Made by a program: the position numbers and the translations under genes. The notes beneath the pieces were generated by a model. The model saw only the letters and a program-made list of their open reading frames with translations. It did not search any database and had not been told where the DNA came from. Source: JBCBSS01 sp039819065 (GTDB lineage: Bacteria > Bacteroidota > Bacteroidia > Cytophagales > Cyclobacteriaceae). Taken from it: a stretch of DNA of 42,026 bases. The stretch is taken from NCBI GenBank assembly GCA_039819065.1, contig JBCBSS010000057.1:1-42026 (forward strand), given 5' to 3'. Shown piece by piece: positions 7,612 to 15,700 of the stretch (position 1 is the first letter of the stretch; the number at the start of each line of letters is the position of its first letter).

Positions 7612-8448
7612 ATGAGTCTGACCATTAATGACGAGCACTTTCTGGCCGGTGATAATGTTTCGTTGATCAGCACACCTAAGAATAAACAGAAGTTTAAAAC
7701 AGGTATGCCTGATAGCATTATCATTCACTACACCGCTGGTAAATCTGCTCAATCTTCCGCGAAATATCTCAGCCGCAACGACGTCAAGGCCTCTGCTCAC
7801 ATTGTATTGGGCAGGGATGGACGCATATTGCACTTGGTACCATTCGATACGGTTTCCTGGCACGCAGGAAGAAGTGAATATGGCGGAAGAAAGTGGTATA
7901 ACAACTTTTCCATAGGCATAGAGATTGACAATGCCGGCCCCCTAACGAAGGTAGGCAATGAGTTTCAATCCTGGTTTGGTCAACGCTATCCGGAAAATGA
8001 AGCCGTTCAAGGTGTTCATCGCAATGAAAGCCGGCCTCGGTATTGGCACGCTTATACACCGACCCAGATAGAAGTTTGTGAGGACATCTGTAGGCTGTTA
8101 ATAGAAAAGTACAACATAAAGTCGATCCTTGGACATGAGGAAATCGCCCCCGGTCGCAAGCAGGACCCCGGGCCGGCTTTTCCACTAGATCGGTTTAGAA
8201 ATAATTTACTCTTCAACGACCGAGCTGATGAGAATGATGTGCCTGCTAGTCTTCCAAAATCCGGAAAAGTCATACCTGATAAGCTCAATATCAGGGCAGG
8301 TTCGGGTGCAGGTTTCGACAAGGTAGCCAGAGCACTCAGAAGAGGCACAGAAGTAGAAATCCTGGATGAAGACAACGGTTGGTACAAGGTTTCTACCAAA
8401 ATCGAAGGATGGGTAAGCAAAGGATACATTGAGCCCAAATCAGAATGA
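7612..8448 (+). CDS. AmpD-like N-acetylmuramoyl-L-alanine amidase with SH3 domain
   Basis: A 278-residue peptidoglycan amidase (Amidase_2/PGRP fold) with a C-terminal bacterial SH3 domain (about 218-275). Zinc ligands are readable: His39 (IIIHYTAG), His175 (GHEEIAPG) and Asp185, with Lys183 two residues before Asp185. The ten-residue His-Asp spacing and the lysine match AmpD, and Glu104 in GIEID suits the catalytic glutamate. The ATG at 7612 was chosen because the longer reading from a GTG at 7546 adds sequence unlike the family. There is no signal peptide, so export is unexplained. Its last four bases (ATGA) overlap the next gene, and it leads a five-gene operon. Confidence 0.88.
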   Translation: MSLTINDEHFLAGDNVSLISTPKNKQKFKTGMPDSIIIHYTAGKSAQSSAKYLSRNDVKASAHIVLGRDGRILHLVPFDTVSWHAGRSEYGGRKWYNNFSIGIEIDNAGPLTKVGNEFQSWFGQRYPENEAVQGVHRNESRPRYWHAYTPTQIEVCEDICRLLIEKYNIKSILGHEEIAPGRKQDPGPAFPLDRFRNNLLFNDRADENDVPASLPKSGKVIPDKLNIRAGSGAGFDKVARALRRGTEVEILDEDNGWYKVSTKIEGWVSKGYIEPKSE

Positions 8449-9224
8449 ACAGGATAGTATTTCTGGTTGTAGTAGCCCTGATTACGTTTGTCTTGGTTTT
8501 GTTTGTGCAAAGGCCAGACATCCTTAATGATATATGGCTGTGGCTGGTAGGCCTTGCGGGCACCATAGTAGGTGGCTTCAGGGCAGTCGTGGATTTTTTC
8601 AAAGACAGATTCTCGTCTGATGATCCAGCTAGCAAAAGCAACCAACAAGGAAATACCGTTCCTCAAGCTTCAACAGCTAACAATAGCAATACTTCTTCCT
8701 CTCCGGTTGGCGTCGTGCAAATGCCGGTTGAAGATAGTTTTACTGGTACGAGTATCACGGTATTGCGCTTTTCGGATGATGGCGAGACCTCCGTTGGGCT
8801 GCTATTTATTAACGGAAAGTACTTCTGCTATACCCTTGAGGATACATTCCGAGAGGTGAAAGTTCCAGGCAAAACACGCATTCCTTCCGGTACTTTCGAC
8901 ATAGATTTTCGAAGGGCCGATACAGAACTTACGCTGAAATACCGGGACAGATACCCTGACTGGTTCAATTATCATATTGAGATCAAAGATATACCCAACT
9001 TCACCTCTGTGTACATTCATAGTGGTGGAGACCATACACATACGGAAGGCTGTTTGTTGGTGTCGGATAGTTTATCGATGACCGACGAAAAGACCTTCTT
9101 CACCAATTCTCGAGATACCTTCAAAAGGCTTTATCAGTTCATTTCTGGTGAGTTACAAAAAGGTGTTCAAGTGAGAATGATAATCAAAGACGAAAATTGG
9201 TTTGAAAACGTAAAAGCCTCATGA
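8445..9224 (+). CDS. Membrane-anchored DUF5675 protein
   Basis: A 259-residue protein. Two hydrophobic segments at the N-terminus (about 4-20 and 31-47) anchor it. A Ser/Thr/Asn/Gln-rich linker (about 57-97) leads to a DUF5675 domain (about 102-240) with GLLFINGKYFCYTLED, GKTRIPSGTFDI and VYIHSGGDHTHTEGC. The His192...Gly-Cys203 arrangement recalls the His and Cys of YkuD-type L,D-transpeptidases, but that parallel is my inference. DUF5675 is often seen next to phage lysis or cell-wall genes, which agrees with the amidase upstream. Start and stop overlap both neighbours by four bases (ATGA), indicating translational coupling. Confidence 0.75.
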   Translation: MNRIVFLVVVALITFVLVLFVQRPDILNDIWLWLVGLAGTIVGGFRAVVDFFKDRFSSDDPASKSNQQGNTVPQASTANNSNTSSSPVGVVQMPVEDSFTGTSITVLRFSDDGETSVGLLFINGKYFCYTLEDTFREVKVPGKTRIPSGTFDIDFRRADTELTLKYRDRYPDWFNYHIEIKDIPNFTSVYIHSGGDHTHTEGCLLVSDSLSMTDEKTFFTNSRDTFKRLYQFISGELQKGVQVRMIIKDENWFENVKAS

Positions 9225-9955
9225 AAAATTTTGTCAGCAAAATATTGGCCTTTGTAATTCCCTATATAATTCTGAATGTAGTTGTATTCTTCTTATTGAG
9301 CTTTTTCGGGGGTGGCGCTTGGGCCAAGAACCTGGCTATTGCCATCATGGTCAGTTGGGTGATTGTACTGATTATCTACTATATCTGGGCCATCTACTTC
9401 TACAACGTCAATATGGGTTGGACGGACAGCGATTGGGAAACAGTGGAAGAGCGAAAGAAGCGCGATCCTGATGGAAACCATGATGAACCAATGGAAAACC
9501 CTCATGGTGATCAAACCCTGGGACTGCCTCCTGGTACTGTAAGGGGCACCTTGGCCCTATCACTCATGGTAGGTGCTTTGGCCATGGCTATTGCTTCCAT
9601 GGCTATGCCCGAGACGCTAAAAGAAAACGAATTCTTCATCGATAATTTTGAATTCTTCAAGACCGCTTTCCTTATGATGATCGCCTTCTATTTTGGCAAT
9701 AAATCCCTTGAGTATCTTCAGAACAGACCTAAGGTTATAGGGCCTCCAGGTACAGGCGGTGGTGGTACTACTCAAAGCAGCAGCTTCAGAAGCAATACCA
9801 GTTCACAACCGGCTCCTAATCCATCCACGTTTTCAGGAACACAGGCGAAGCAAGCACTTGCCGGTGATAATTTAGAAGAAGTGGCTTCTTCTACAGGCGT
9901 AGATGATATCGATTATATGAGCGATGAATTTGATGATCCGGATTCTATAGGATAG
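9221..9955 (+). CDS. Four-helix membrane protein of unknown function
   Basis: A 244-residue membrane protein I do not recognise with confidence. Helices are at about 7-28 and 34-60, then a charged loop with WETVEERKKRDPDGN, then LGLPPGTVRGTLALSL starting a third helix (about 105-128) and a fourth at about 142-160 (FFKTAFLMMIAFYFG). The last 80 residues are Gly/Ser/Pro-rich and then very acidic, so probably disordered. The segment with PPGTVRG before a helix and FYFG at the end of the next looks like a conserved two-helix module. A holin-like or scaffold role beside the amidase is possible but unproven. It overlaps the previous gene by ATGA and is followed 3 bp later by the lipoprotein gene. 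Confidence 0.6.
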   Translation: MKNFVSKILAFVIPYIILNVVVFFLLSFFGGGAWAKNLAIAIMVSWVIVLIIYYIWAIYFYNVNMGWTDSDWETVEERKKRDPDGNHDEPMENPHGDQTLGLPPGTVRGTLALSLMVGALAMAIASMAMPETLKENEFFIDNFEFFKTAFLMMIAFYFGNKSLEYLQNRPKVIGPPGTGGGGTTQSSSFRSNTSSQPAPNPSTFSGTQAKQALAGDNLEEVASSTGVDDIDYMSDEFDDPDSIG

Positions 9956-9958
9956 TCC

Positions 9959-10573
9959 ATGAGGAAATCTATCATTTATATTGGCCTCATCTGTATCCCT
10001 TTGCTTTTTGGTGGTTGCCAGAAAGAAAAACGATACTTTGTGATTAGTAAGATCAAGCGGGTGGCTAAACTAGCGACTACCGAAACTACCATTGACAAAA
10101 TTGTATTGGGAACCAAGGAAAAGCGGCTACTAGGACTGATAAAAATCAACCAGGCCAGATTTGTAGCCTATACAGAAGCCAAGGTCAAGACGGGTGTTGA
10201 TTTGAGTAAAATGCGACCCGGGGATGTTAAGATAGACGATAAGAAAATTGAAGTATGGCTACCCCCTGTAGAAGTGATCAACTTCTCATACCCTTTTAGT
10301 TCTTACCGTATTGACACTACTGTGACACAGCAAGGCTTTTTGGTGAAAATGGATATACTAGACCATGAGAGGCTCTATAGAATGGCCGAACTGGATATTC
10401 GTAATAACCTGCAGTATATGGGGATCAAAGAAGCGACGGAGAATAAGACCAGGATCCTGGTAGAAGGCATGCTTAAAAACCTTGATTACGAAGAGATTTA
10501 CATTTTTTTCAAGGAAGGCACCGATGACGATTTCTTTCCACAAATTGAATTGACCGAAGACGAAATTCTGTAA
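9959..10573 (+). CDS. DUF4230 lipoprotein
   Basis: A 204-residue lipoprotein. A signal peptide ends in the lipobox LFGGC with Cys20 lipidated; Gln follows, so outer-membrane or periplasmic-face retention is plausible. The mature part is a DUF4230 domain: KRVAKLATTE at the start, then FVAYTEAKVKTGVDLSKM and KKIEVWLPPVEVI, the conserved core of the family, and a helical tail with LVEGMLKNLDYEEIYIFF. DUF4230 proteins are widespread and uncharacterised; the VKAGVDLS-LPP pattern suggests a beta-rich extracytoplasmic domain. It lies in the amidase operon, 3 bp after the membrane protein and 2 bp before a second DUF4230-like gene. Confidence 0.75.
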   Translation: MRKSIIYIGLICIPLLFGGCQKEKRYFVISKIKRVAKLATTETTIDKIVLGTKEKRLLGLIKINQARFVAYTEAKVKTGVDLSKMRPGDVKIDDKKIEVWLPPVEVINFSYPFSSYRIDTTVTQQGFLVKMDILDHERLYRMAELDIRNNLQYMGIKEATENKTRILVEGMLKNLDYEEIYIFFKEGTDDDFFPQIELTEDEIL

Positions 10574-10575
10574 CC

Positions 10576-12117
10576 TTGATCAAACTTTGGAATAGCATAG
10601 GGTTCTTCTTACAAATACTACTGGTAGTAGCGGCAGTGTTAGTTTTCAGTTATTTTGATCCTTTTGGTTTCCTGAGTTCCAAGAAGCTCACCTTGGAGAA
10701 TACGCCGGTTAGTGTAAAGAGTATCAAGGACATGGGAGAGTTGATAACGGCAGAGTACTATGGAGAGGTTTTATCCTCATTGAGGGAAGTGTATATTGAG
10801 CAGATCACTTTTTCTACTGACGATGAGTTCAAAAAGGACATGCTCCGGGTCAACGAGGATTTTCAGGAAGCTATGACCTTTATTAGCGATTCTGTGAAGC
10901 TTAAAGGGCCGGGCAAGAGGAAAAAACTTCAAAAATATTTCCAAGACAACTACCCCGAGATTGCTCAACACTATTACTATCCGGATTATATCGACAATTT
11001 CTTGGGCAAAACATACAGCTGGCAGAAAGGCGCTAAGACTAAGACAACTAAACCCGATAGCGAAAGAGAGTTCTTGAAAATGCTCTATGACCATAGCGAG
11101 TTAATCGAAGAACTGACATTGGACAGCGCTTTTTTCGCAAACCTTGAACAGGAGAAAAAAAAGGAGTTCACTGAGAATAAAAAAATACAGAAGAAACAAA
11201 TTGTACTTATTGGCCGAGGTTGGGTAAAAGCCGGTTTCAAGTTTGACAAGTTCACCGAGAAGAACTTTCGCTACATAGCAGATAGAAATAAGATCTATTT
11301 TATTGGTCTGAAACCGGAAATACTAAATGCCGATATTAACCCTTGGTTTATTCCTGACAAGAAGATCAAAGGTTTTGACATTATTCTGGCTACAAAAAAG
11401 GTAAGGCGTGACCCAGGTGCATTGGCACAGGTAAAAGAAAGCTGCCTCAATAAACTCAGGCAACAGGCTATGGATCGTGATATTCTAGGGCAGGCTCAAA
11501 TCAATGCGCAGGAGAACCTCAAAAGCTTTTTCTCCTTGCTATTGGAGGAGGATATAGAAAGTGTCAATTTCGTCAACCACGAAATAGACTACTACCGAGA
11601 TGCTATTCTAGATGACGGCAAGATCATGGATGATGAAGTGTACATGGTAGATTCAGTGCTTTCAAAGTATTACCCAGTAGAACCAGCCCAAAGAGATACT
11701 GCCAGGGTATTTGCCTTCTTGGATTCCTTAGCGCTTCGTCCATTTGAACTTTTGAAATCCAATACCGAACTGAATGCCTATTCTTCCAGGAAGTTCCATA
11801 TCTTGAAGGACGAAATGATCAATATTGAGGAATTCAAATATCTTAAGTCGCAACGGAGTAAATATTATCCTACTAACCAAAATTACCAACCAGATTATCT
11901 GGATTCTTTGTGGTATCATAATTACAAGAAACCTGCAGATATCTACGAGGCCAAGAAAGCTGACTTTGAGAAAAACCTGAAAATCATCGAAGAGAAAATG
12001 CTTCATTTCATTGACTCTGATAGCGTTCACCATGAAGGTGAAAATGCCAAAACACTGTTCTTAGAAAAGCTCACAAAAACAGAGCGGGATACAGTTCAGA
12101 CTACACCACCTCAATAG
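10576..12117 (+). CDS. DUF4230-like membrane-anchored protein
   Basis: A 513-residue protein with one N-terminal helix (about 7-27) and a large extracytoplasmic part. Early sequence SIKDMGELITAEYYGEVLSS and the later QIVLIGRGWVKAGFKFDKF with KIYFIGLKPEILN mirror the two halves of the DUF4230 core, here separated by about 125 lysine-rich residues. This looks like an expanded paralogue of the preceding lipoprotein. The start is a TTG two bases after the previous stop; the first in-frame ATG would remove the membrane helix, so the TTG is favoured. The C-terminal third is charged and helical. Last gene of the five-gene operon. Function unknown. Confidence 0.65.
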   Translation: MIKLWNSIGFFLQILLVVAAVLVFSYFDPFGFLSSKKLTLENTPVSVKSIKDMGELITAEYYGEVLSSLREVYIEQITFSTDDEFKKDMLRVNEDFQEAMTFISDSVKLKGPGKRKKLQKYFQDNYPEIAQHYYYPDYIDNFLGKTYSWQKGAKTKTTKPDSEREFLKMLYDHSELIEELTLDSAFFANLEQEKKKEFTENKKIQKKQIVLIGRGWVKAGFKFDKFTEKNFRYIADRNKIYFIGLKPEILNADINPWFIPDKKIKGFDIILATKKVRRDPGALAQVKESCLNKLRQQAMDRDILGQAQINAQENLKSFFSLLLEEDIESVNFVNHEIDYYRDAILDDGKIMDDEVYMVDSVLSKYYPVEPAQRDTARVFAFLDSLALRPFELLKSNTELNAYSSRKFHILKDEMINIEEFKYLKSQRSKYYPTNQNYQPDYLDSLWYHNYKKPADIYEAKKADFEKNLKIIEEKMLHFIDSDSVHHEGENAKTLFLEKLTKTERDTVQTTPPQ

Positions 12118-12149
12118 TGTAAATCCTAATTACTTTATTTTCGTAATTC

Positions 12150-12173
12150 TAAGGAACCGGAGGTAATTCCTTA
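12150..12173 (+). promoter_or_regulatory. Hairpin carrying the Shine-Dalgarno site in its loop
   Basis: The arms TAAGGAA (12150-12156) and TTCCTTA (12167-12173) are exact complements, and the 10-nt loop CCGGAGGTAA holds GGAGG. The hairpin ends on the base before the ATG at 12174. A Shine-Dalgarno this strong is unusual in Bacteroidota, and its placement in a loop suggests structure-dependent translation. The pairing is read directly; regulation is inference. Confidence 0.45.
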
Positions 12174-13229
12174 ATGGGCATATCTGATATAGTATTAGTA
12201 GTATGTAGCATAGGTGCGATTCAAAGCATTTTCATAGGCACCTATTTTCTAACGTTGCGAAAAGGGTACAAGCAGTCTAACATATTGTTAGGTTTGCTCT
12301 TGATAGCCTTGGGTTTAAGAGTGGCTAAGTCGACCATCTGGCTGTTCGATGATAACGTGTCTCAGGTGATACTAAATTTGGGTTTTGCCGCACACCTCAC
12401 CATTGCACCTTTTTTGTGGCTTTATATCAATTCGTTGATAGATAGAAAGCAGTTCCGAATGATCAGCCTGCTTCATTTTCTTCCTGCCCTGGCTGTTGTA
12501 GTAATGAGTAGTACGATCAATGAGTCTAACTTCTGGTACCATGGAGGTTATCGATGGCTACTCTATCATTCTTTGGGCTATTTGCTGCTAGCTGGTTACT
12601 CTGCTTTTGCTTTGATCAAGCAACAAAGAAAAAGCAGTGAGCATAAAAGAAACACTCCTGAGATCAGTTGGACAATACAATTGTTGATCGGTGTATCCGT
12701 GTTTTGCCTGGCTTACTTTTCTAATTATGTACTGAGGTGGACGAGCTATGTAACAGGGCCTTTGCTGTATGCTGCTGTTATTTATGTACTCAGCTTTTTC
12801 GTCTTGCGCTACTATGCCATTTTCACCAAACCACAGGAACAAAAAAAGTACAAGAACCTGAATTTGGATGAACAGCAAGCCGAGCACTATGAAAAGAAAT
12901 TGCTGAAAGTTATGACCGATGAAAGGCCATTTTTAGAATCCGACTTTTCGTTGTCCAGGCTTTCAGATATCACTTCTATTCCCAAGCATATACTTTCCCA
13001 TATTTTCAGCGAGCGATTGTCGCAAAGCTTCACGGACTTTTCTAATCAATATCGAGTAGAAGAAGCCAAAAAGCTATTAGAAAGTACCGAACACAGTCAT
13101 TTAAAAATATCCAGTATCGCCTTTGAGTCCGGCTTCAATACGCTTTCGGCATTCAATACCGCTTTCAAGAAAATCACCGGGCAGACCCCTTCTGCTTATA
13201 GAAAAGCGGTAGAATCGAAGGTCGCTTAG
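12174..13229 (+). CDS. Membrane-embedded AraC-family transcriptional regulator
   Basis: A 351-residue protein with about seven N-terminal membrane helices (residues 5-220) fused to a cytoplasmic AraC-type DNA-binding domain (about 240-345). The latter contains FSLSRLSDITSIPKHILS as the first helix-turn-helix and ISSIAFESGFNTLSAFNTAF followed by KKITGQTPSAYRK as the second, a textbook AraC ending. This architecture is common in Cytophagales and thought to sense an envelope or membrane signal directly. It follows the five-gene amidase operon after 56 bp on the same strand and could control it. A strong Shine-Dalgarno (GGAGG, 10 bases before ATG) supports the start. Confidence 0.88.
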   Translation: MGISDIVLVVCSIGAIQSIFIGTYFLTLRKGYKQSNILLGLLLIALGLRVAKSTIWLFDDNVSQVILNLGFAAHLTIAPFLWLYINSLIDRKQFRMISLLHFLPALAVVVMSSTINESNFWYHGGYRWLLYHSLGYLLLAGYSAFALIKQQRKSSEHKRNTPEISWTIQLLIGVSVFCLAYFSNYVLRWTSYVTGPLLYAAVIYVLSFFVLRYYAIFTKPQEQKKYKNLNLDEQQAEHYEKKLLKVMTDERPFLESDFSLSRLSDITSIPKHILSHIFSERLSQSFTDFSNQYRVEEAKKLLESTEHSHLKISSIAFESGFNTLSAFNTAFKKITGQTPSAYRKAVESKVA

Positions 13230-13288
13230 ACCATACTTTAAACGTTCTTACCTAGATAGACGCTAAGCATTGTTTTACCTGCACAAAT

Positions 13289-13329
13289 TCTGCTTACAGC
13301 CAATAAGGTTCTTTCGGAGTGATTGTGAC
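13289..13329 (-). repeat. Dispersed repeat, lone B hairpin
   Basis: A B-type element in reverse orientation: TGCTTACAGCCAATAAGG, then TTCTTTCGGAGTGA. It opens the repeat block 13230-13822. Its stem is weaker than the others (one C in the loop and a mismatch), suggesting decay. No A partner is clear upstream. Confidence 0.7.
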
Positions 13330-13358
13330 AATAAGGGGATAGGTGTAATTCACTCAGG

Positions 13359-13526
13359 TGTCCTCCTGAAAGGAACTTAGTGGCGTTGGGCACAATAGTA
13401 ATAAGATGAACGAAATTGGTCAGTTGGGAGATAGACTTGCATAAGTCCTGGTCGAGATAGCCGCAACCCTTCTCACTAATTGCTTTAATTCTGCTTATAT
13501 TTAATAAGACCCTTTCAGGGTGACCG
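13359..13526 (-). repeat. Two-hairpin dispersed repeat, unit 3
   Basis: A 168-bp unit, reversed relative to those near 5 kb. The A hairpin at 13359-13395 has TCCTGAAAGGA, then ACTTAGTGGCG. The B hairpin at 13491-13526 reads CCCTTTCAGGG. The interior has GTCCTGGTCGAGATAGCCGC, whose reverse complement parallels GCAGCTATCTCTACTGGGAC in unit 2, so the whole unit is homologous, not only its ends. Confidence 0.8.
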
Positions 13527-13586
13527 AGGGAGGTTGTTGAATTTGTAATAAATCTCTAAGCTTTTAAGAAACAAAGTCTAAATCCA

Positions 13587-13690
13587 ACGTCCTCTTGAAA
13601 GGAACTTAGTGGCGTCGAGCACAATCTCGCCTTTGGCTCTTTGTATTTTAGCCCTGCTTATAGCCAATAAGGCTCTTTCAGAGTGGCGAT
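13587..13690 (-). repeat. Two-hairpin dispersed repeat, unit 4
   Basis: A 104-bp short unit. The A hairpin (13587-13625) has TCTTGAAAGGA with one G-T pair, then ACTTAGTGGCGTCGAGCAC. The B hairpin (13652-13690) has TAGCCAATAAGG and CTCTTTCAGAG. The interior, reversed, reads AATACAAAGAGCCAAAGG, matching TATACGAAGAGCTAAAGG of unit 2. Together with 13289-13329 and 13359-13526 it fills most of the gene-free stretch 13230-13822. Confidence 0.8.
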
Positions 13691-13716
13691 TTAGGATAAA
13701 TGAATCTCCAGGCTCA

Positions 13717-13802
13717 ACTCGGGTTGGATATAACCGAGTCAGATTGGTTTCGAAATAGAAATAGGATGAACTGCCATAACATGATTCAACCTATTTCTAT
13801 TT
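13717..13802. terminator. Two adjacent inverted repeats, possible terminator of the DUF4494 gene
   Basis: First, ACTCGG (13717-13722) pairs with CCGAGT (13734-13739). Second, AAATAGAAATAGG (13753-13765) pairs perfectly with CCTATTTCTATTT (13790-13802) across 24 bases. The second lies 20 bp past the stop codon of the minus-strand DUF4494 gene. It is AT-rich and lacks a clear T-run, so termination is only plausible. Confidence 0.4.
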
Positions 13803-13822
13803 GTTTCAGAAAGCTATGTTTT

Positions 13823-14347
13823 CTATTCTTCAGTCTCTGCCACTTCCTCCTCGGCAGTCTCTTCCTCAGCTTGTTCTACTTCACTTAGCGGTTTGAAGTT
13901 TTCGGGAATTTCATCGTCACCTTTTTCGTAAGGGAAAACCTCCATAATCTTGGTGACAGTAATGGAAGGAATATCGAAAGGGACGAGCATTGAACTCAGG
14001 TTATCTTCGACACGCTCGTAGGCTTCCTTCACGTTTTGCGCACTGACCAAATAGTAGGTATTGATCTTGATCTCTTTTTCCGAATCAGCATCTACGGTAG
14101 AATAAGATACTTTACACTTGTACCATGTATCTACATCCTCGTAATTGATTACCTCCGAGAGGTTGGTTTTAGAAATACTGTTTATCGTGAACTCACCCGC
14201 TATATTCTGCTCCATGGCGGCATAGATCCTTGTTTCAGCTTCAGTATAGGACACCGCATCTATCAAAAAGGTCTCGGTGACCTGCTTCAAAGTTCCATCT
14301 TCAGTTTCTTTGGTAAACCTCACTTTACACGCATACCAGATCTTCAT
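13823..14347 (-). CDS. DUF4494 protein
   Basis: A 174-residue soluble protein made of two similar halves, each opening with a WYxCKV motif: MKIWYACKVRFTKE at residues 1-14 and TWYKCKVSYSTVD near 74. Between them are TETFLIDAVSYTEAETRIYA and GEFTINSISKTNLSEV, characteristic of DUF4494, a family nearly restricted to Bacteroidota and of unknown role. The C-terminal 35 residues are a Glu/Ala-rich acidic tail, probably disordered. It stands alone, 146 bp past the end of the TerB-like gene on the same strand. Family call is strong; function is not known. Confidence 0.85.
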   Translation of the reverse strand: MKIWYACKVRFTKETEDGTLKQVTETFLIDAVSYTEAETRIYAAMEQNIAGEFTINSISKTNLSEVINYEDVDTWYKCKVSYSTVDADSEKEIKINTYYLVSAQNVKEAYERVEDNLSSMLVPFDIPSITVTKIMEVFPYEKGDDEIPENFKPLSEVEQAEEETAEEEVAETEE

Positions 14348-14492
14348 ATTCTATTATGATTAGGGGATAAATAAATCATCAAAAGGCTGGCAAAGATAGT
14401 GGCTTAGTTCACAGATTCACTGCACAGTGGAATGAAAATATTGTGAAGTTATGGGAAACAGCGAATGACTCTGGCTCGGTCTAAACGACACC

Positions 14493-14867
14493 TTACATTA
14501 AGCGTTCGATATCACGCTTAAAGCGCTCGGTAAGATCTCTTGAAAAAGACTTGATGATCTTCTTTTCATGCTCGTCAACACCCTCGCTGGCTGCAGCCAC
14601 TTTATTCATTACGTCAATAAATTCAGCATATTCTGGAGAAGGGCCATAGCTATGGCAATTGCTGATCACCTTGTTGTAAATCTCTTCAACGGGGGTTTCT
14701 TTTTGCCTTTCATAATCAAAAGACCATTGAATAGATGAGGCCCATGGATGGGACTTTAAAATGAAGTTCAGTACCTCGATTTCTTCATCCTGGATAACAC
14801 CATCTGCCTTGGCTACGGCATAGATGAGTTCACCCATCGTTTCGTAAAGTTTTTCTTTTTCCTTCAT
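14493..14867 (-). CDS. TerB-like protein
   Basis: A 124-residue helical protein resembling the tellurite-resistance TerB fold. Residues about 12-35 contain GELIYAVAKADGVIQDEE, where ADGVIQDEE is the acidic, calcium/metal-binding-like loop seen in TerB-type proteins. A second helical pair includes FIDVMNKVAAASEGVDEHEKK, repeating the pattern (SEGVDEHE), as expected for the internally duplicated fold. The ATG at 14867 is preferred; the open frame continues to a TTG nine codons earlier. No other ter genes are nearby, so tellurite resistance should not be assumed. It is 43 bp downstream of the enoyl-CoA hydratase gene and may share its transcript. Confidence 0.72.
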   Translation of the reverse strand: MKEKEKLYETMGELIYAVAKADGVIQDEEIEVLNFILKSHPWASSIQWSFDYERQKETPVEEIYNKVISNCHSYGPSPEYAEFIDVMNKVAAASEGVDEHEKKIIKSFSRDLTERFKRDIERLM

Positions 14868-14910
14868 TGTTGTTTCAACTCGAAATTTGTTCAAGCTGTC
14901 ACGAAAATAA

Positions 14911-15693
14911 TTACTCTCCCTTAAACTCGGGCTTTCTTTTCTCCAAAAACGCTTTCACACCCTCAGCAAAATCTTCAGACTTGAAGTTAAAAGCTTGGTG
15001 TACAGCCTCAGCTTCCAGGGTGGAGGCCAGGGTTCCTTTTTCGCCTTCAACCAGGTTCTTTTTGGTTTGTTGAATGGCTACGAAAGGGCCTTCAGCTAGC
15101 TTTCTAGCCATTTTTGCAACGGCCTCATCCAATTGATCGCCATTCAAAACATGATTGATAATGCCTTGTTGTAGTGCTTCTTCAGCCGAGATCATTGCCC
15201 CTGTGGCCATCAGTTCAAAAGCCTTGTGGTAACCTACTTTTTGCTGTAGTAAGTAAGAACCACCGCCATCGCTACTCAGCCCTATTTTCGTAAATATCTG
15301 GCTGAATACAGCGTCCGGAGATGCATAGATTATGTCGCAAGCCAGGGCATAATTGAAACCAACACCTACGCAAACACCATTTACTTTGGCAATGATCGGT
15401 TTAGGGCACTCCCTCATGGCCAGAATGATAGGATTGACTTCTTCCCTGAGGTATTTGGTTACATCCAGGTGGCGAGGGTCTTCCTTGGTATTCAAAGCCG
15501 CACCCGCACAGAAGTTACCCCCTTCCCCGGTGAGAATGATCACTCTGCATTCATCCTCGTAGCTGTCCCAAATGGCTTGCCTAAGTAAAGCAACAGCCTC
15601 GGGTGTGACGGGATTTTTGGCGGCTGGAATATTGAAACTGATGGTTTTGATTTTATTCTCAACCTTTACTAGCATGTGTGCTGCTTCGCTCAT
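14911..15693 (-). CDS. Enoyl-CoA hydratase/isomerase family protein
   Basis: A 260-residue crotonase-fold enzyme, probably hydrating or isomerising an enoyl-CoA in fatty-acid or aromatic-acid breakdown. The first oxyanion-hole segment GGNFCAGAAL is at about 59-68. NGVCVGVGFNYALACDI is at about 104-120. FTKIGLSSDGGGSYLLQQ (about 137-154) holds the position of the second catalytic residue, here Ser-Asp rather than the Glu of classical hydratases, a pattern closer to PaaG-type isomerases. It starts 7 bp after the haloalkane dehalogenase stop, so the two are an operon. Substrate cannot be set from sequence. Confidence 0.85.
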   Translation of the reverse strand: MSEAAHMLVKVENKIKTISFNIPAAKNPVTPEAVALLRQAIWDSYEDECRVIILTGEGGNFCAGAALNTKEDPRHLDVTKYLREEVNPIILAMRECPKPIIAKVNGVCVGVGFNYALACDIIYASPDAVFSQIFTKIGLSSDGGGSYLLQQKVGYHKAFELMATGAMISAEEALQQGIINHVLNGDQLDEAVAKMARKLAEGPFVAIQQTKKNLVEGEKGTLASTLEAEAVHQAFNFKSEDFAEGVKAFLEKRKPEFKGE

Positions 15694-15700
15694 GATCGCA

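Noticed and set aside
7612..12117. Amidase/DUF5675 genes considered as a prophage remnant
   Set aside because: No integrase, capsid, portal or tail genes are nearby, and base composition by eye is like the neighbours.
13230..13822. Regularly spaced repeats considered as a CRISPR array
   Set aside because: Repeats alternate in type and orientation, spacing is uneven, they are diverged from one another and no cas gene is near.
13700..13888. 62-codon open frame at the end of the 13 kb repeat block
   Set aside because: It overlaps two inverted repeats and the 3' end of the well-supported DUF4494 gene on the other strand.
14493..14867. TerB-like protein considered as tellurite resistance
   Set aside because: No other ter genes are present, and the TerB fold occurs in many unrelated settings.
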